Positions 53,312 through 63,000 of a stretch of 64,000 nucleotides of DNA are shown here, one piece after another. Each line of letters starts with the position of its first letter. Within the stretch, counting starts at the first letter, position 1. The notes under the pieces were generated by a model. That model saw nothing but the letters and a program-made list of their open reading frames with translations. It had not been told where the DNA came from and did not search any database. Position numbers and translations under genes: made by a program. The DNA lies in the NCBI GenBank assembly GCA_019635735.1, contig JAHBYX010000008.1:62001-126000 (forward strand). Reading direction: 5' to 3'. Source of the DNA: Mesorhizobium sp. (GTDB taxonomy: Bacteria; Pseudomonadota; Alphaproteobacteria; Rhizobiales; Rhizobiaceae).

Positions 53312-54388
53312 CTAGCTCATCTTGCGTGTTTCGCTCGCCCGCCACTCCTCCACCTTCTCCGGCAGCGCCACGCGAACCACATCATCCTCGAAATGCTTGG
53401 CAAACGCCGGCCCCAGTTCTGTTGGATCGACCGTAAACAGCTTCGTCTCCTCCCGCGCTTCCGGGAAGAGCTCCAGAAAGGCCGCGCAGGCGGCGACGGC
53501 GACGTGGGGCTCCTTCATCCGCTCGACCAGCCACGGCAGGATCGACCGGTCGCCCAGCATGCCGATGCCGCGCACCGCGAGCGGCGCGGTGGCGGCCGAT
53601 TGCATCTGCCCGCCCATCCAGGCGCGCACGTCCTTCTCGGGGCCGACCCTGATTGCGGCGCGAAGGGCCATCAGCGCGTCAGCCCCGCCGGCGACAGCGG
53701 CCCTGCGCAACTCGACCCGCGCCAGGTCGCCGGAGGCAATTTCCGTCAGCGCCCAGCCCGCCCACAGGCGCACGATGTCATCCTCCGCCTCCAGCGCCGA
53801 CGCCATCTCGCGCGCCAGGTCCGCCCGCTTCAGCCGGCCAGCCAGGCGCAGGGCAAATGCGCGCGTCGGCGCGTCCGGGTCATTGACCAGACGCGCGAGC
53901 GACTGTCTTGGATCGACGCGATGCTCGAGGCAGGCGCCGACCGCCAGGTAGCGCTTGAACGGGTCCGGCGCGACCAGCCAGTCGCGCACGAGATGACCGA
54001 TCTTCGGCGGCCGGTGCCAAGCAAGCGCCCCGACAAGACCACGCCGCTCGTCCACCTCCTTTGCCGCCGCCACAACCTGGTCCACGCGCGTGGCGTCGCC
54101 CTGCTCGATCGCCATCCAGCCGGCGACGAAGAACTCGCCCTTGTCGGGAAAATCGTCGAGCTGTCGTTCGGTGACCGGCCACGCAGCCGCGCCGGCGATC
54201 CGCAGGCCGTCGAGATTGACCTCGACGCGTTGTCCGATCTCGCCGATCACCGTCTCGTCCGGCGGATCCTCCTGGCTCCAGCTGTCGCGCTGGGCCCACA
54301 GGAAAGCCGCCTGCTCGACGTGCTGGCGCACCGCCTCGGCCGCGATGCGGCGGGGCGGCACAAAGAGCTGTTCGACCGCCGATGCCAT
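53312..54388 (-). CDS. HEAT-repeat protein of T6SS loci (TIGR02270-like)
   Basis: The product has 358 residues. Helical repeats of about 30 residues are seen: LAVGACLEHRVDPRQSLARLVNDPDAPTRAFALRLAGRL, VRLWAGWALTEIAS, ALMALRAAIRVGPEKDVRAWM, LAVRGIGMLGDRSILPWLVERMKEPHVAVAACAAFLELF. An N-terminal part with VEQAAFLWAQRDSW matches the family of HEAT-repeat proteins encoded beside vgrG and DUF2169 genes. They probably help place the effector on the spike. It is convergent with the immunity gene, only 12 bases apart, and lies downstream of vgrG and the DUF6484 gene. Confidence 0.78.
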   Translation of the reverse strand: MASAVEQLFVPPRRIAAEAVRQHVEQAAFLWAQRDSWSQEDPPDETVIGEIGQRVEVNLDGLRIAGAAAWPVTERQLDDFPDKGEFFVAGWMAIEQGDATRVDQVVAAAKEVDERRGLVGALAWHRPPKIGHLVRDWLVAPDPFKRYLAVGACLEHRVDPRQSLARLVNDPDAPTRAFALRLAGRLKRADLAREMASALEAEDDIVRLWAGWALTEIASGDLARVELRRAAVAGGADALMALRAAIRVGPEKDVRAWMGGQMQSAATAPLAVRGIGMLGDRSILPWLVERMKEPHVAVAACAAFLELFPEAREETKLFTVDPTELGPAFAKHFEDDVVRVALPEKVEEWRASETRKMS

Positions 54389-54401
54389 CAGCGCGGAGCC
54401 G

Positions 54402-54833
54402 TCAGTTCAGGTTGATGGAGCCGCCGCGAATGCGCTGCGCGCCGCTGGCATGGCTGGTGATGTGACCGCCGCGGATGGTGATGCGGCCATCGCTGTCCAT
54501 GATGATCGTCGCCTTGCCGCAGCGCAGTTCCAGCCTGTCCTCCGCGCTGATGCGGACATGGTTGCCGTCCCGCACCACATGATGCGTGGCTGTGGCGGGC
54601 CGCACGGGATCGACGATGCGTCCGACGATCAGCGGCTTTCGCGGATTGCCCCCCTCGAAGAGCAGCGCGACCTCCTGACCGATCATGTCCGACGAGAGCT
54701 CACAGAGGCTTCGCGCCGGCAAGGCCGTCTCCTCCGGGCTCCCGGGAAAGACCACCAGCGGCGCAGACTCCTCGCCGAAACCGAGGAAGGCTCCGATCAC
54801 CACCCCTTCGATGCGATGCAGGACGTCTTCCAT
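54402..54833 (-). CDS. DUF6484-like small VgrG-associated protein
   Basis: The product has 143 residues. The N-terminal half is beta-rich (VLHRIEGVVIGAFLGFGEESAPLVVFPG, DMIGQEVALLFEGGNPRKPLIVGRIVDP), like the OB part of VgrG/gp5, and the C-terminal half (HHVVRDGNHVRISAEDRLELRCGKATIIMDSDGRITIRGGHITSHASG) reads like one turn of the VgrG beta-prism tail. Such small proteins are found between vgrG and HEAT-repeat genes. It may extend or adapt the spike. Same strand as vgrG, eight bases behind it. Confidence 0.72.
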   Translation of the reverse strand: MEDVLHRIEGVVIGAFLGFGEESAPLVVFPGSPEETALPARSLCELSSDMIGQEVALLFEGGNPRKPLIVGRIVDPVRPATATHHVVRDGNHVRISAEDRLELRCGKATIIMDSDGRITIRGGHITSHASGAQRIRGGSINLN

Positions 54834-54841
54834 GTCAGCCT

Positions 54842-57118
54842 CTAATTCTCGTTGATCTTCGAGCCCTTGATGATCACGTCGCTCGACGCCTTGATGTTGA
54901 TCTTGCCGGAGCCTTTGACCGTAATGTCCTTGCCTTCGATGATGATCGTGCCGTCCTTTTTCATGACGATCTGCGCGCTGCCGGTCTTCAGGGTGATCGC
55001 GTCCTTCGCCGTGATCGTCATCGTCTTGCCGACGTCGATGACGCCGGTCTCGCCGATGTCGATCTTGCTGCCCTTGGCGATCTTCAGGATATGGCCGCCG
55101 CCGACATCGGTCATGTCGTTGGAGCCGATCTTTGCGTTGCGGCTTGCGCCGATGTCGAAGCCCTGAGACACTGCCACCTTGACGGACTGCGAGGCGCCGA
55201 TGTTGACCGACTGATTGGCGCCGATATTCCAGCTGTCGTCCGTGCCTATGCCATGGCTCTGGCTGATTCCGACGGTCACCGAGCGCGTGGCGCCGACCGT
55301 TCGCGTCTCGGCCGCCCCGACGGTGACGGTCTGCATGATCGCCACCGTCTGCGTATGGTTGGCACCGATCGTTTCGGTCGAGTTGCTGCCGATGCTGATC
55401 GTCTCGTTGGCGCCGACGGTGAGCGAACGGTTGACGCCCACCGTCTCGGTGTCGTTGGAGCCGATATTCGTGGTCTGGTCGACCCCGACCTTGACCGTCT
55501 TGTTGTTGCCGACGTCCTCGTCGAGGTTGTGGCCGACGGAGTGCTTGGCGTCGTGGTCGATGCGGTCCGACTGATCGTGCTGGACGAGCTTGGTGCGGTC
55601 GTTCTTGATCAGCAGGTTGTGGTCCTTCTGCGCCTGGAAGTTGACCAGTTCCGAGCCCGCCTTGTCCTCGAACATCAGCTCGTTGTAGCCGCCGCCGCCC
55701 TTCGAGGAATTGGACTTCCAGCCTGACTGCGTGGCGTTGCCGGGAAGCCCGTAGGGCGGCATCTGGGAGGCGTTGTAGACGCGGCCGGTGATGATCGGAC
55801 GGTCAGGATCTCCCTCGACGAAATCGATGATCACCTCCTGGCCGATGCGCGGGATCTGGATGAAGCCCCAGCCGCTGCCGGCCCATGTCTGCGAGACGCG
55901 CACGAAGCAGGAGCTGTTCTGGTCCTTCTTGCCTTCGCGATCCCAGTGGAACTGAACTTTCACCCGCGCATACTTGTCGGTGTAGATCTCCTCGCCGGAG
56001 GGTCCGACCACGGTCGCCGTCTGGGGACCGCGCATGATCGGCCGCGGCGTGATCCGCGGAGGCCGGTAGACGATGGACGTCGGCGCGACGCCGAGCAGCA
56101 CGGTGTAGGTTTCGCCCTCCGCCTCGATGCCGGACTCGAAACTCGGGTCGAAGATCCGGTATTCGGCGCTGACCACCAGATATTCGCGGTTCTGGTCCTC
56201 GCGCGGAAAAAGGTCGAGCTTGAACGTGCATCCCGGCGCCAGACCACGCGCATGGCCAACGGCCGCGATGCGCTGGTGGACCGCCTGCAGTTCCTCGCGC
56301 CGGATCGCGGCGACGGCATCACCCCGGCCGGTGTCTAGATGTGCGCCCGGCTGGCGGTAGTTCTCGCCGCTCGCCTCCTTATGCCCGAACGGCTGGGCGG
56401 ATTGCGACATGAGATCGGCGCCCGGCTTCTGGAAATCGAAATCCGTGTGCACATAGGCGCCGGGGCGCACCGTCGAAATGAACGCCCACTCGGTGATGTA
56501 TTCCTTGTCGCGGCGGCTGCCGATCGCGCCGTAGTTGAACTCCACGGTCTCGTAGTTCGGCACCGGCTTGAGCTTGCTCATGGCATCGGCGAGGATCAGC
56601 GTGTGCTCGCCGTCGTCGTGCTCGAAGAAGTAGAAGATGCCTTCGTGTTCGAGCAGCCGCTGCACGAAGTCGAGATCGCTCTCGTCATACTGGACGCAGT
56701 ACTCGCGCGGCGGATAGGAGCCCTGCAGCCGCTTCTCGAATTTCGCGATGCCGTATTTCGAGAAGATGTCCTCGACGATGTCGATGACGCTCATGTTCTG
56801 GAAGATGCGGCAGTCGGTCGTGTTCGAGAGGAACCAGAGCCACGGCCTGACGACGGCTTCATAGCGCGCCAGCCCGTCTTCGATGCGGATCAGCCGGAAA
56901 TCGGAGACCAGCCCGCTGAACCACCGCTTCGGCTCGTCCTCCGCCTCGATCGAAACCACCTGGCCGAGCATCTGCAGCGGATCGACGTTTGCGTCCCGGC
57001 TGACCAGGACGACCGTGTAGGCAAAGCAGCGGCTGATCTCGTCGCGGCCGTCGAGGCGCGTGAAGGTGAACGTATCACCGAGCGGCGTGCGGGCGACCGC
57101 CTTGGCGTTTGTAGGCAT
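54842..57118 (-). CDS. vgrG: T6SS spike protein VgrG (TssI) with long repeat tail
   Basis: The start at 57118 (MPTNAKAVARTPLGDTFTF) gives 758 residues; an ATG at 57184 is possible. The gp27-like domain comes first (YCVQYDESDLDFVQRLLEHEGIFYFFEH), then the gp5 OB fold with KVQFHWDREGKKDQNSSCFVRVSQTWAGSGWG and IPRIGQEVIIDFVEGDPDRPIITGRVYN. From about residue 530 to 665 come 15 or more short repeats of the type NxTxTVGxN / IGANQSVNIG, which should form an elongated beta-prism. The C-terminus is DUF2345-like (IVMKKDGTIIIEGKDITVKGSGKINIKAS). No toxin domain is fused. It is the only VgrG in the window. Confidence 0.94.
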   Translation of the reverse strand: MPTNAKAVARTPLGDTFTFTRLDGRDEISRCFAYTVVLVSRDANVDPLQMLGQVVSIEAEDEPKRWFSGLVSDFRLIRIEDGLARYEAVVRPWLWFLSNTTDCRIFQNMSVIDIVEDIFSKYGIAKFEKRLQGSYPPREYCVQYDESDLDFVQRLLEHEGIFYFFEHDDGEHTLILADAMSKLKPVPNYETVEFNYGAIGSRRDKEYITEWAFISTVRPGAYVHTDFDFQKPGADLMSQSAQPFGHKEASGENYRQPGAHLDTGRGDAVAAIRREELQAVHQRIAAVGHARGLAPGCTFKLDLFPREDQNREYLVVSAEYRIFDPSFESGIEAEGETYTVLLGVAPTSIVYRPPRITPRPIMRGPQTATVVGPSGEEIYTDKYARVKVQFHWDREGKKDQNSSCFVRVSQTWAGSGWGFIQIPRIGQEVIIDFVEGDPDRPIITGRVYNASQMPPYGLPGNATQSGWKSNSSKGGGGYNELMFEDKAGSELVNFQAQKDHNLLIKNDRTKLVQHDQSDRIDHDAKHSVGHNLDEDVGNNKTVKVGVDQTTNIGSNDTETVGVNRSLTVGANETISIGSNSTETIGANHTQTVAIMQTVTVGAAETRTVGATRSVTVGISQSHGIGTDDSWNIGANQSVNIGASQSVKVAVSQGFDIGASRNAKIGSNDMTDVGGGHILKIAKGSKIDIGETGVIDVGKTMTITAKDAITLKTGSAQIVMKKDGTIIIEGKDITVKGSGKINIKASSDVIIKGSKINEN

Positions 57119-57288
57119 TCCGCTGCACTCCGGGCGCCGTCCAACGTTGCGTCTATAGCATAGGTCTACCCGCGAACGAAGCATGGCCGGCGGGCCGGCG
57201 TAAGTGCCGATTTCACACTGTCGCCGCGTCGGGCGATGCTGCTACTATTACCCGGACGCCGCAGTGAGGTGAGCGGGACGCACGCGCG

Positions 57289-58359
57289 ATGGACATTCGT
57301 CTGACGATCCGGAACGTCGAGCGGTTGCCGGATGGCGGCCCGACGAGCTATTCGGCAAGAGACCGCGGCTTCGAGATCGGCCGCGATGGCGGCGACTGGA
57401 GCCTGCCCGACCCGGACCTGATCATCTCGGGCCGCCACTGCGAAATACGCTTCGAGAAGGGCGGCTTCTGGCTCCGCGACCTGTCCCGCAACGGCACCTT
57501 CGTCAACGGATCGAACCAGCGGCTGGACGGCGCCTACCTGCTCAGCGCGGGAGACACGATCCGCATCGGCCGATACGTGATCGACGTGTCGATCGAACAG
57601 GGCCGGGAGGCCTTCGCGGGCGCGGCTGACCCGGCCCGGAATGGCCGGCAGCCACGCCGCCTTGAAGATCCCGCAAGGAATGCGCCATTCTTTCCGCCCG
57701 ACGAGACGCGGGCCGCCGGACATTCGAGAGCGTCCCTCCAGCTGCAATCCGGGCGGCAGCTGCTGTCCGGCAATTCGGCTCCGGCGGCCGATCCGGCCGG
57801 GCTTCTGCGCGATATCGCCGTTGGCGCCGGCATCTCGCCCGACACCTTCATGCAGCGCGATCCGAAGGAGGTGGCCGAGGAGATCGGCGCCGTGCTGAGG
57901 ATCGTGGTCGACGAGCTCGCTTCCATGCTGAAGGCCCGCGCGGCCGCGAAGGCGATGGCCAAGAGCAGCCAGCAGACGATGATCAGCAGCACGGGCAACA
58001 ACCCGCTCAAGTTCGTTCCCGGCGCCGAGGAGATGCTGGAAAAGATGTTCGGGCGCCGCAGCTCCGGATACCTCGATGCGCGGCAGAGCCTAGAGGAAGC
58101 GTTCCGGGATCTGAAGACGCACGAGATCGCGACCTATTCGGCGATGCAGGCAGCGCTGGCGCGGCTTCTCGAGGACATCTCGCCCATGACCATCGAAAGC
58201 CGCCTCGCATCGTCGTCCTTCACCTCGAGGAAGAGCCGCGCCTGGGACGCCTTCGTGGCCGCCTGGGAGGCAAAGGAACAGCGGCATGAAAACGGCATGC
58301 TCGACGCGTTCCTCGACTATTTCAGCGAGAGCTATTCGAAGGCGGCGAAAGTGAAATAG
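57289..58359 (+). CDS. tagH: T6SS-associated FHA-domain protein TagH (second copy)
   Basis: The product has 356 residues. The FHA domain is at residues 10-105, with FEIGRDGGDWSLPDPDLIIS, SGRHCEIRFEKGGFW and LSRNGTFVNG, a closer match to the phosphothreonine-binding pattern than in the first copy. The linker is shorter and less proline-rich. The C-terminal part contains NNPLKFVPGAEEMLEKMFG and YSAMQAALARLLEDISPMTIESRL, the same T6SS FHA-associated domain as in the first copy. It is divergent from vgrG (gap of 170 bases holding both promoters) and leads the second tssL-tssM set. Confidence 0.9.
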   Translation: MDIRLTIRNVERLPDGGPTSYSARDRGFEIGRDGGDWSLPDPDLIISGRHCEIRFEKGGFWLRDLSRNGTFVNGSNQRLDGAYLLSAGDTIRIGRYVIDVSIEQGREAFAGAADPARNGRQPRRLEDPARNAPFFPPDETRAAGHSRASLQLQSGRQLLSGNSAPAADPAGLLRDIAVGAGISPDTFMQRDPKEVAEEIGAVLRIVVDELASMLKARAAAKAMAKSSQQTMISSTGNNPLKFVPGAEEMLEKMFGRRSSGYLDARQSLEEAFRDLKTHEIATYSAMQAALARLLEDISPMTIESRLASSSFTSRKSRAWDAFVAAWEAKEQRHENGMLDAFLDYFSESYSKAAKVK

Positions 58360-58480
58360 TGCGCTTTTGCCTGCCGCGAATTTGCTATCTTCGCTTTGTT
58401 CTTATTATCTTCGTCCCGGTGGTTGGCCATGAGGCCACGCACAGCCGAACCCGAGCGGCCGATTCGATGCAGGCGCAGCG

Positions 58481-59989
58481 ATGAGTTCGAAGGATGATCC
58501 CTTCGGCCCCGATGGGAAGACAGTCGTAAAGCCGGCCCACGCGCCCGGCCGGCGCGGTGGCGCCGACCCGGTTCGTGCGTCGCCACTTAATCGCAAGTCG
58601 GATCCCACGATCATGGACCGCAAAGCGGTGCGTCAGCCGGCCAAAGGCGCGGCAACCCCGCGAACGGTAATCCTCGCGCAGGACACGCCGGAGGGTCCGT
58701 CCGCCGGCGACCGCCGCGCGCCGACGCTCGACCGGCTGTTCCAGGCGAGTGACCACGTCGACTACGCAACAGCCAACCCGATACTGGCCGGCGCGGCGCC
58801 GGTTCTGATGCTGCTCGGCCATCTCCGCCAGTTCCCCGTGGAAGTCCGGCCTGACGGGCTCGCCGACCACCTCGCGATCATGCTGCAGGATTTCGACCGC
58901 AAGATCGCCCATGCCGGCGTCGGCGAGGCCGATGGGCGCATCGCGCTCTACGTCCTGTGCGAGACCGTCGACGACATCGCCCAGAACCTGCCGGGCTTCA
59001 GCTCGTCGGAATGGCTCAAGCAGGGGATGCTGTCGCGCTTCTTCCATGCCGACGCGGCGGGTGTCGGCTTCTTCGACGCCCTGAACAGGATCCTCGCCGA
59101 CCCCGAAGACCAGCTCGATCTGCTGGAGCTCATGCATGCATGCCTGTCGCTAGGGTTTGAAGGTCAGTACCGCCGGGTGCCGGAAGGGGCCGCCGGCCTC
59201 GACCGGGTGAGGCGCGACGTCTACGAGACGCTTCGCTATTTCCGGCCGCCGACCGGCGACGACATTTCCCCCCAATGGCAGGGCGTGCCGATCGGCCTGG
59301 CGAAGCGGCGCGCCCGCATCCCCATGTGGGCTGCCGCCGCGGCGGCCTGCGCACTTGTCGCAGGCGGGTTCTTCGAGATGCGCCGGCTGGTGACCGACGA
59401 AGGCGAGGCTATGGCAGCCGCAATCCTGGAGCTCGATCCGCCGCGGCCGGTTGCCATTCAGCATGTGAGCCTGATGCCGGCGGTGGAAGTGGCGCCCGCG
59501 CCCGTCGCCGTGCCTGCGCCGGTTGCCGTGCCTCCCCGCGACGAGCAGCTCGAACGGGTCAGGACAGCCCTGTCGGCGGAGATCGCGGCCGGCAAGCTGA
59601 CGGTCGACGCCAAAGGCCAGTTCATCGTCGTCGAGATCAACAACCTCCAGCTCTTCCAGCCTGGCCGGGCGACGCTGAAGCCGGCCTTCGAGGAATTGGT
59701 CGGCCCGGTCGCGGCCGCATTGTCCGCCGAACCCGGCCCGATCAGGATCGTTGGGCATACCGACAGCGAGAAGCCGGGGCGCGGCAGCGCGTTCAAATCG
59801 AATTTCGACCTGTCCGTGGCGCGCGCCAGGGCGGTCGAGAAACTGCTGTCCCCGCGGGTCGCGGATGCCGGCCGTATCGAGGTTGAAGGCAAGGGCGAGG
59901 ATGAGCCGATCGCCGACAACACGACGCCGGAAGGCCGCGCGAAGAACCGGCGCGTCGACCTGATGATCGCGCGAGAGGACGCTCGATGA
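58481..59989 (+). CDS. tssL: T6SS membrane protein TssL with OmpA-like domain (second copy)
   Basis: The product has 502 residues. A long disordered N-terminus (about 80 residues) precedes the DotU domain (DYATANPILAGAAPVLMLLGHLRQF to LELMHACLSLGFEGQYRRVPEG). The membrane segment is near residues 285-305 (IPMWAAAAAACALVAGGFFEM), and the C-terminal OmpA-like domain reads IRIVGHTDSEKPGRGSAFKS, then DLSVARARAVEKLL and GRAKNRRVDLMIA. Domain order is the same as in the first TssL, but the sequence is only distantly similar, so the copies diverged long ago. tssM follows after 28 bases. Confidence 0.92.
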   Translation: MSSKDDPFGPDGKTVVKPAHAPGRRGGADPVRASPLNRKSDPTIMDRKAVRQPAKGAATPRTVILAQDTPEGPSAGDRRAPTLDRLFQASDHVDYATANPILAGAAPVLMLLGHLRQFPVEVRPDGLADHLAIMLQDFDRKIAHAGVGEADGRIALYVLCETVDDIAQNLPGFSSSEWLKQGMLSRFFHADAAGVGFFDALNRILADPEDQLDLLELMHACLSLGFEGQYRRVPEGAAGLDRVRRDVYETLRYFRPPTGDDISPQWQGVPIGLAKRRARIPMWAAAAAACALVAGGFFEMRRLVTDEGEAMAAAILELDPPRPVAIQHVSLMPAVEVAPAPVAVPAPVAVPPRDEQLERVRTALSAEIAAGKLTVDAKGQFIVVEINNLQLFQPGRATLKPAFEELVGPVAAALSAEPGPIRIVGHTDSEKPGRGSAFKSNFDLSVARARAVEKLLSPRVADAGRIEVEGKGEDEPIADNTTPEGRAKNRRVDLMIAREDAR

Positions 59990-60017
59990 GCTGCGCGCGG
60001 ATCGGCGGCAGGCGCCC

Positions 60018-63000
60018 ATGATATGGCTCGCCCGCCTCTTCGGCGTTGCCGCCCTGGCGGGCTTCGCGGCAGCTGTCTGGTATGCAGGCCCGCTGATCAG
60101 CTTCAACGATGAGCGGATTCTGGAAGGCTACGCAATCCGCATCTCCATCATCGCGGCCGCCGTGGCGCTGGTCGCGGTCTACTATGCCTTTCGCTACGTC
60201 CGCGACCGCAGAGCGCAGAAGGCGCTCGAAGCCGCGATTGCCGGCGGTAGCGAGGCCGAAACCGACTCGCAGGTGCTCGAGGAGCGGATGGCCCAGGCCA
60301 TCGACATCCTGAAAACGTCCTACGGCAGGCGGAACTTCCTCTATGAGCTGCCCTGGTATCTGATCATCGGGCCGCCCGGTGCCGGCAAGACCACCGCGCT
60401 GGTCAATTCGGGGCTGAGCTTCCCGCTGGCCGGCTCGGGTACGGCGCAACCGGTCGCCGGCGTCGGCGGCACGCGATACTGCGACTGGTGGTTCACCGAG
60501 GACGCGGTGCTGATCGACACGGCAGGCCGCTACACGACGCAGGACTCCGACGCGCGCAGGGACAAGTCGAGCTGGCTCGCCTTTCTCGGCAGCCTCAAGC
60601 GACACCGACCGACCCAGCCACTCAACGGCATCATCCTGGCGATCAGCCTGCACGATCTGATGACCCTGGACGGCCATGAACTGGGCGCACATGTCACCGA
60701 GATCCGGAACCGCCTGCAGGAAATCCACGATGTCCTGAAGATCGAATTCCCGGTCTACGTGGTGTTCACCAAGGCCGACCTCATCAGCGGCTTCATGGAG
60801 TATTTCGCGGCCTTCGACGAAGCGCGCCGCAGGCAGGTCTGGGGGACCACGTTCCAGACCGGCGATCGCACGCGCAACATGGTCGACGAGGCTCCGGCGG
60901 GGTTCGATTCCCTGGTCGCGCGCCTTTCCGAGGACCTGCCGGATCGCCTGAACGAGGAGCCCGATCCGCGGGCGCGCATCGCGATCTTCGGGTTTCCGAT
61001 CCAGTTCGCCAGTCTGAAAGACCAGGTCACGAAATTCCTGAAAGGCGTGTTCGACCCGGCGCGCCGGCAAGTCGACGCTTCCCTGCGCGGTTTCTACTTC
61101 TCGTCGGGGACACAGCAGGGCACGCCGATCGACCAGCTCCTGGGCTCCATGGAACGGAATTTCGATACGCGCGGTCAGGCACAGATGTCCGGCAGCGGCA
61201 GGAGCTTCTTCCTGCACGATCTCCTGCAGAAGGTCGTCTTTTCCGAGGCCGGCTGGGTGTCGTCGGACAGGCAGGCCCAGCGCCGCATCGCCTTCGCCCG
61301 CTTTGCCGGATTTGCGATGATAGGACTTGTGGCCGCAGCGGCGCTTGGTGCGATCGGCTGGAGTTTTCTCGCCAACCAGACGCTCGTCGCCTCGACTGGG
61401 CGGTCCGTCGATCAGTACCGCTCCCTGGCTGCTCCCCATCTGGCAGCCGCGACGGTAGCCGACACCGAACTGGAGAACGTCATCGGGGCGCTCGATGCGA
61501 TACGGGAACTTCCCGCCGGATATGGCGCCCGTGATGTGGACACGCCGGTAACCGAAACGCTCGGTCTGAGCCAGCGCGATCGGCTGCAATCGGCGTCTGA
61601 GACGGCATACAGGCGGGCCCTGGAGCGCATGCTGAGATCGCGCCTGCTCCTGCAGCTGGAGCAGGTCATTGACCAGGCGAAGGGGAACGCCGGCCTGGTC
61701 TACGAACCGCTGAAGGTCTACCTCATGCTTGGCGGAAAGGCGCCGAAGGCCGACAACGGGCTGGTGGTTTCCTGGTTCGTCCGCGACTGGGAGCAGAACC
61801 GCTATCCCGGTGCGCCGAACAGGTCGGGACGGGAACAGCTGGAGAAGCACCTGCGGGCCATGCTGGAGCTCGACGATCCATACGAGCCGGTCTATCCGCT
61901 GAACAAGCCGCTGATCGAAGCCGCGCAACGCTCCCTGGGTCAATTGTCACTTGTTGAGCGGGCGGGCGCGATCGTGAGGTCGGCCTACCATTCGGCCGCC
62001 CGGTTCGATTTCCATATCGCGCAGAACGCCGGCGGCGAAGCGCAGCTTGTCCTGGCGACGACGGACGGGAGCAGCCTCTCGGCACTCCGGGTGCCCGGCA
62101 TCTACACGCCCGACGGCTTCGACACGGTGTTCGTGGAGGAACTATCGAAGGTTGCGCAGAACCTCGTGGAGGACCGGTGGGTTTTCGGAGCGGGCGGCGC
62201 ACAGGCGGACAACGAGGCCGAACTGCAGCGCGTCGGTCCCGAACTCGTGGACAGGTACGCAAAGGAATATGTCGCGGCCTGGCAGGCCGTGCTGGACAAG
62301 CTGAAGCTCAAGGATATGGCGGCCGGCAAACCGGAATACCTCGCCTTGTCGGCGGCGGCGGCGCCCGGCTCTCCCCTCATGCGCCTGTTCGAGGCGGCCG
62401 CGGGCGAAATGGTGCCGACGCGCGAGCGGACAGCGGATGGGGACGACGCGGCCGGCACGCCGGGCGAACCGGCGTCGCAGGCGGCGGACCGCGCGCGCGG
62501 GCTGGCGCGGATCGGACTGAAGTTCGCCGCCCTGAAATCGCAGAGCCGCGCCGGATCCGGATCGGGCACCACGGCCGAGGCCAACCCCGTCGCAGCGATC
62601 GAGGCCCAGCTGAGGCCCTTCGTTGCACTGGTCAGCGGGCCGGCCGGCCAGCGGCCGATCGACGTTCTGACCCAAAACTTCCGGGACATTCTTCAAACCC
62701 TGCGGCTGGCGGATTCGATCGCCAGCCAGAACGACCGGGCCAGCGCCAACCTGCGGCTGCAGATCTCGAACCTGCGCGCCAATGCGTCCCGGTTTCCAGG
62801 GCCGTTGTCGCGAATGGTCAGAGCGGCCGCCGACGAACTCGAGGGACAGTCGTTCCGAGCCTCGATCTCCCAACTCAACCAATCGTTCGGTCAACTGGCG
62901 GCCGCCTGCAGCGAAACGATCGCCAGCCGCTACCCATTTTCCCCTGAGAGCGCCGAGGACCTGTCGCTGCAGGATTTCGCCAAGGTGTTTGCGCCGGGCG

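Noticed and set aside
54900..55600. Repeat-rich region that could be taken for a CRISPR array or tandem repeat
   Set aside because: The periodicity is that of short amino-acid repeats in VgrG with variable codons, not identical DNA repeats with spacers.
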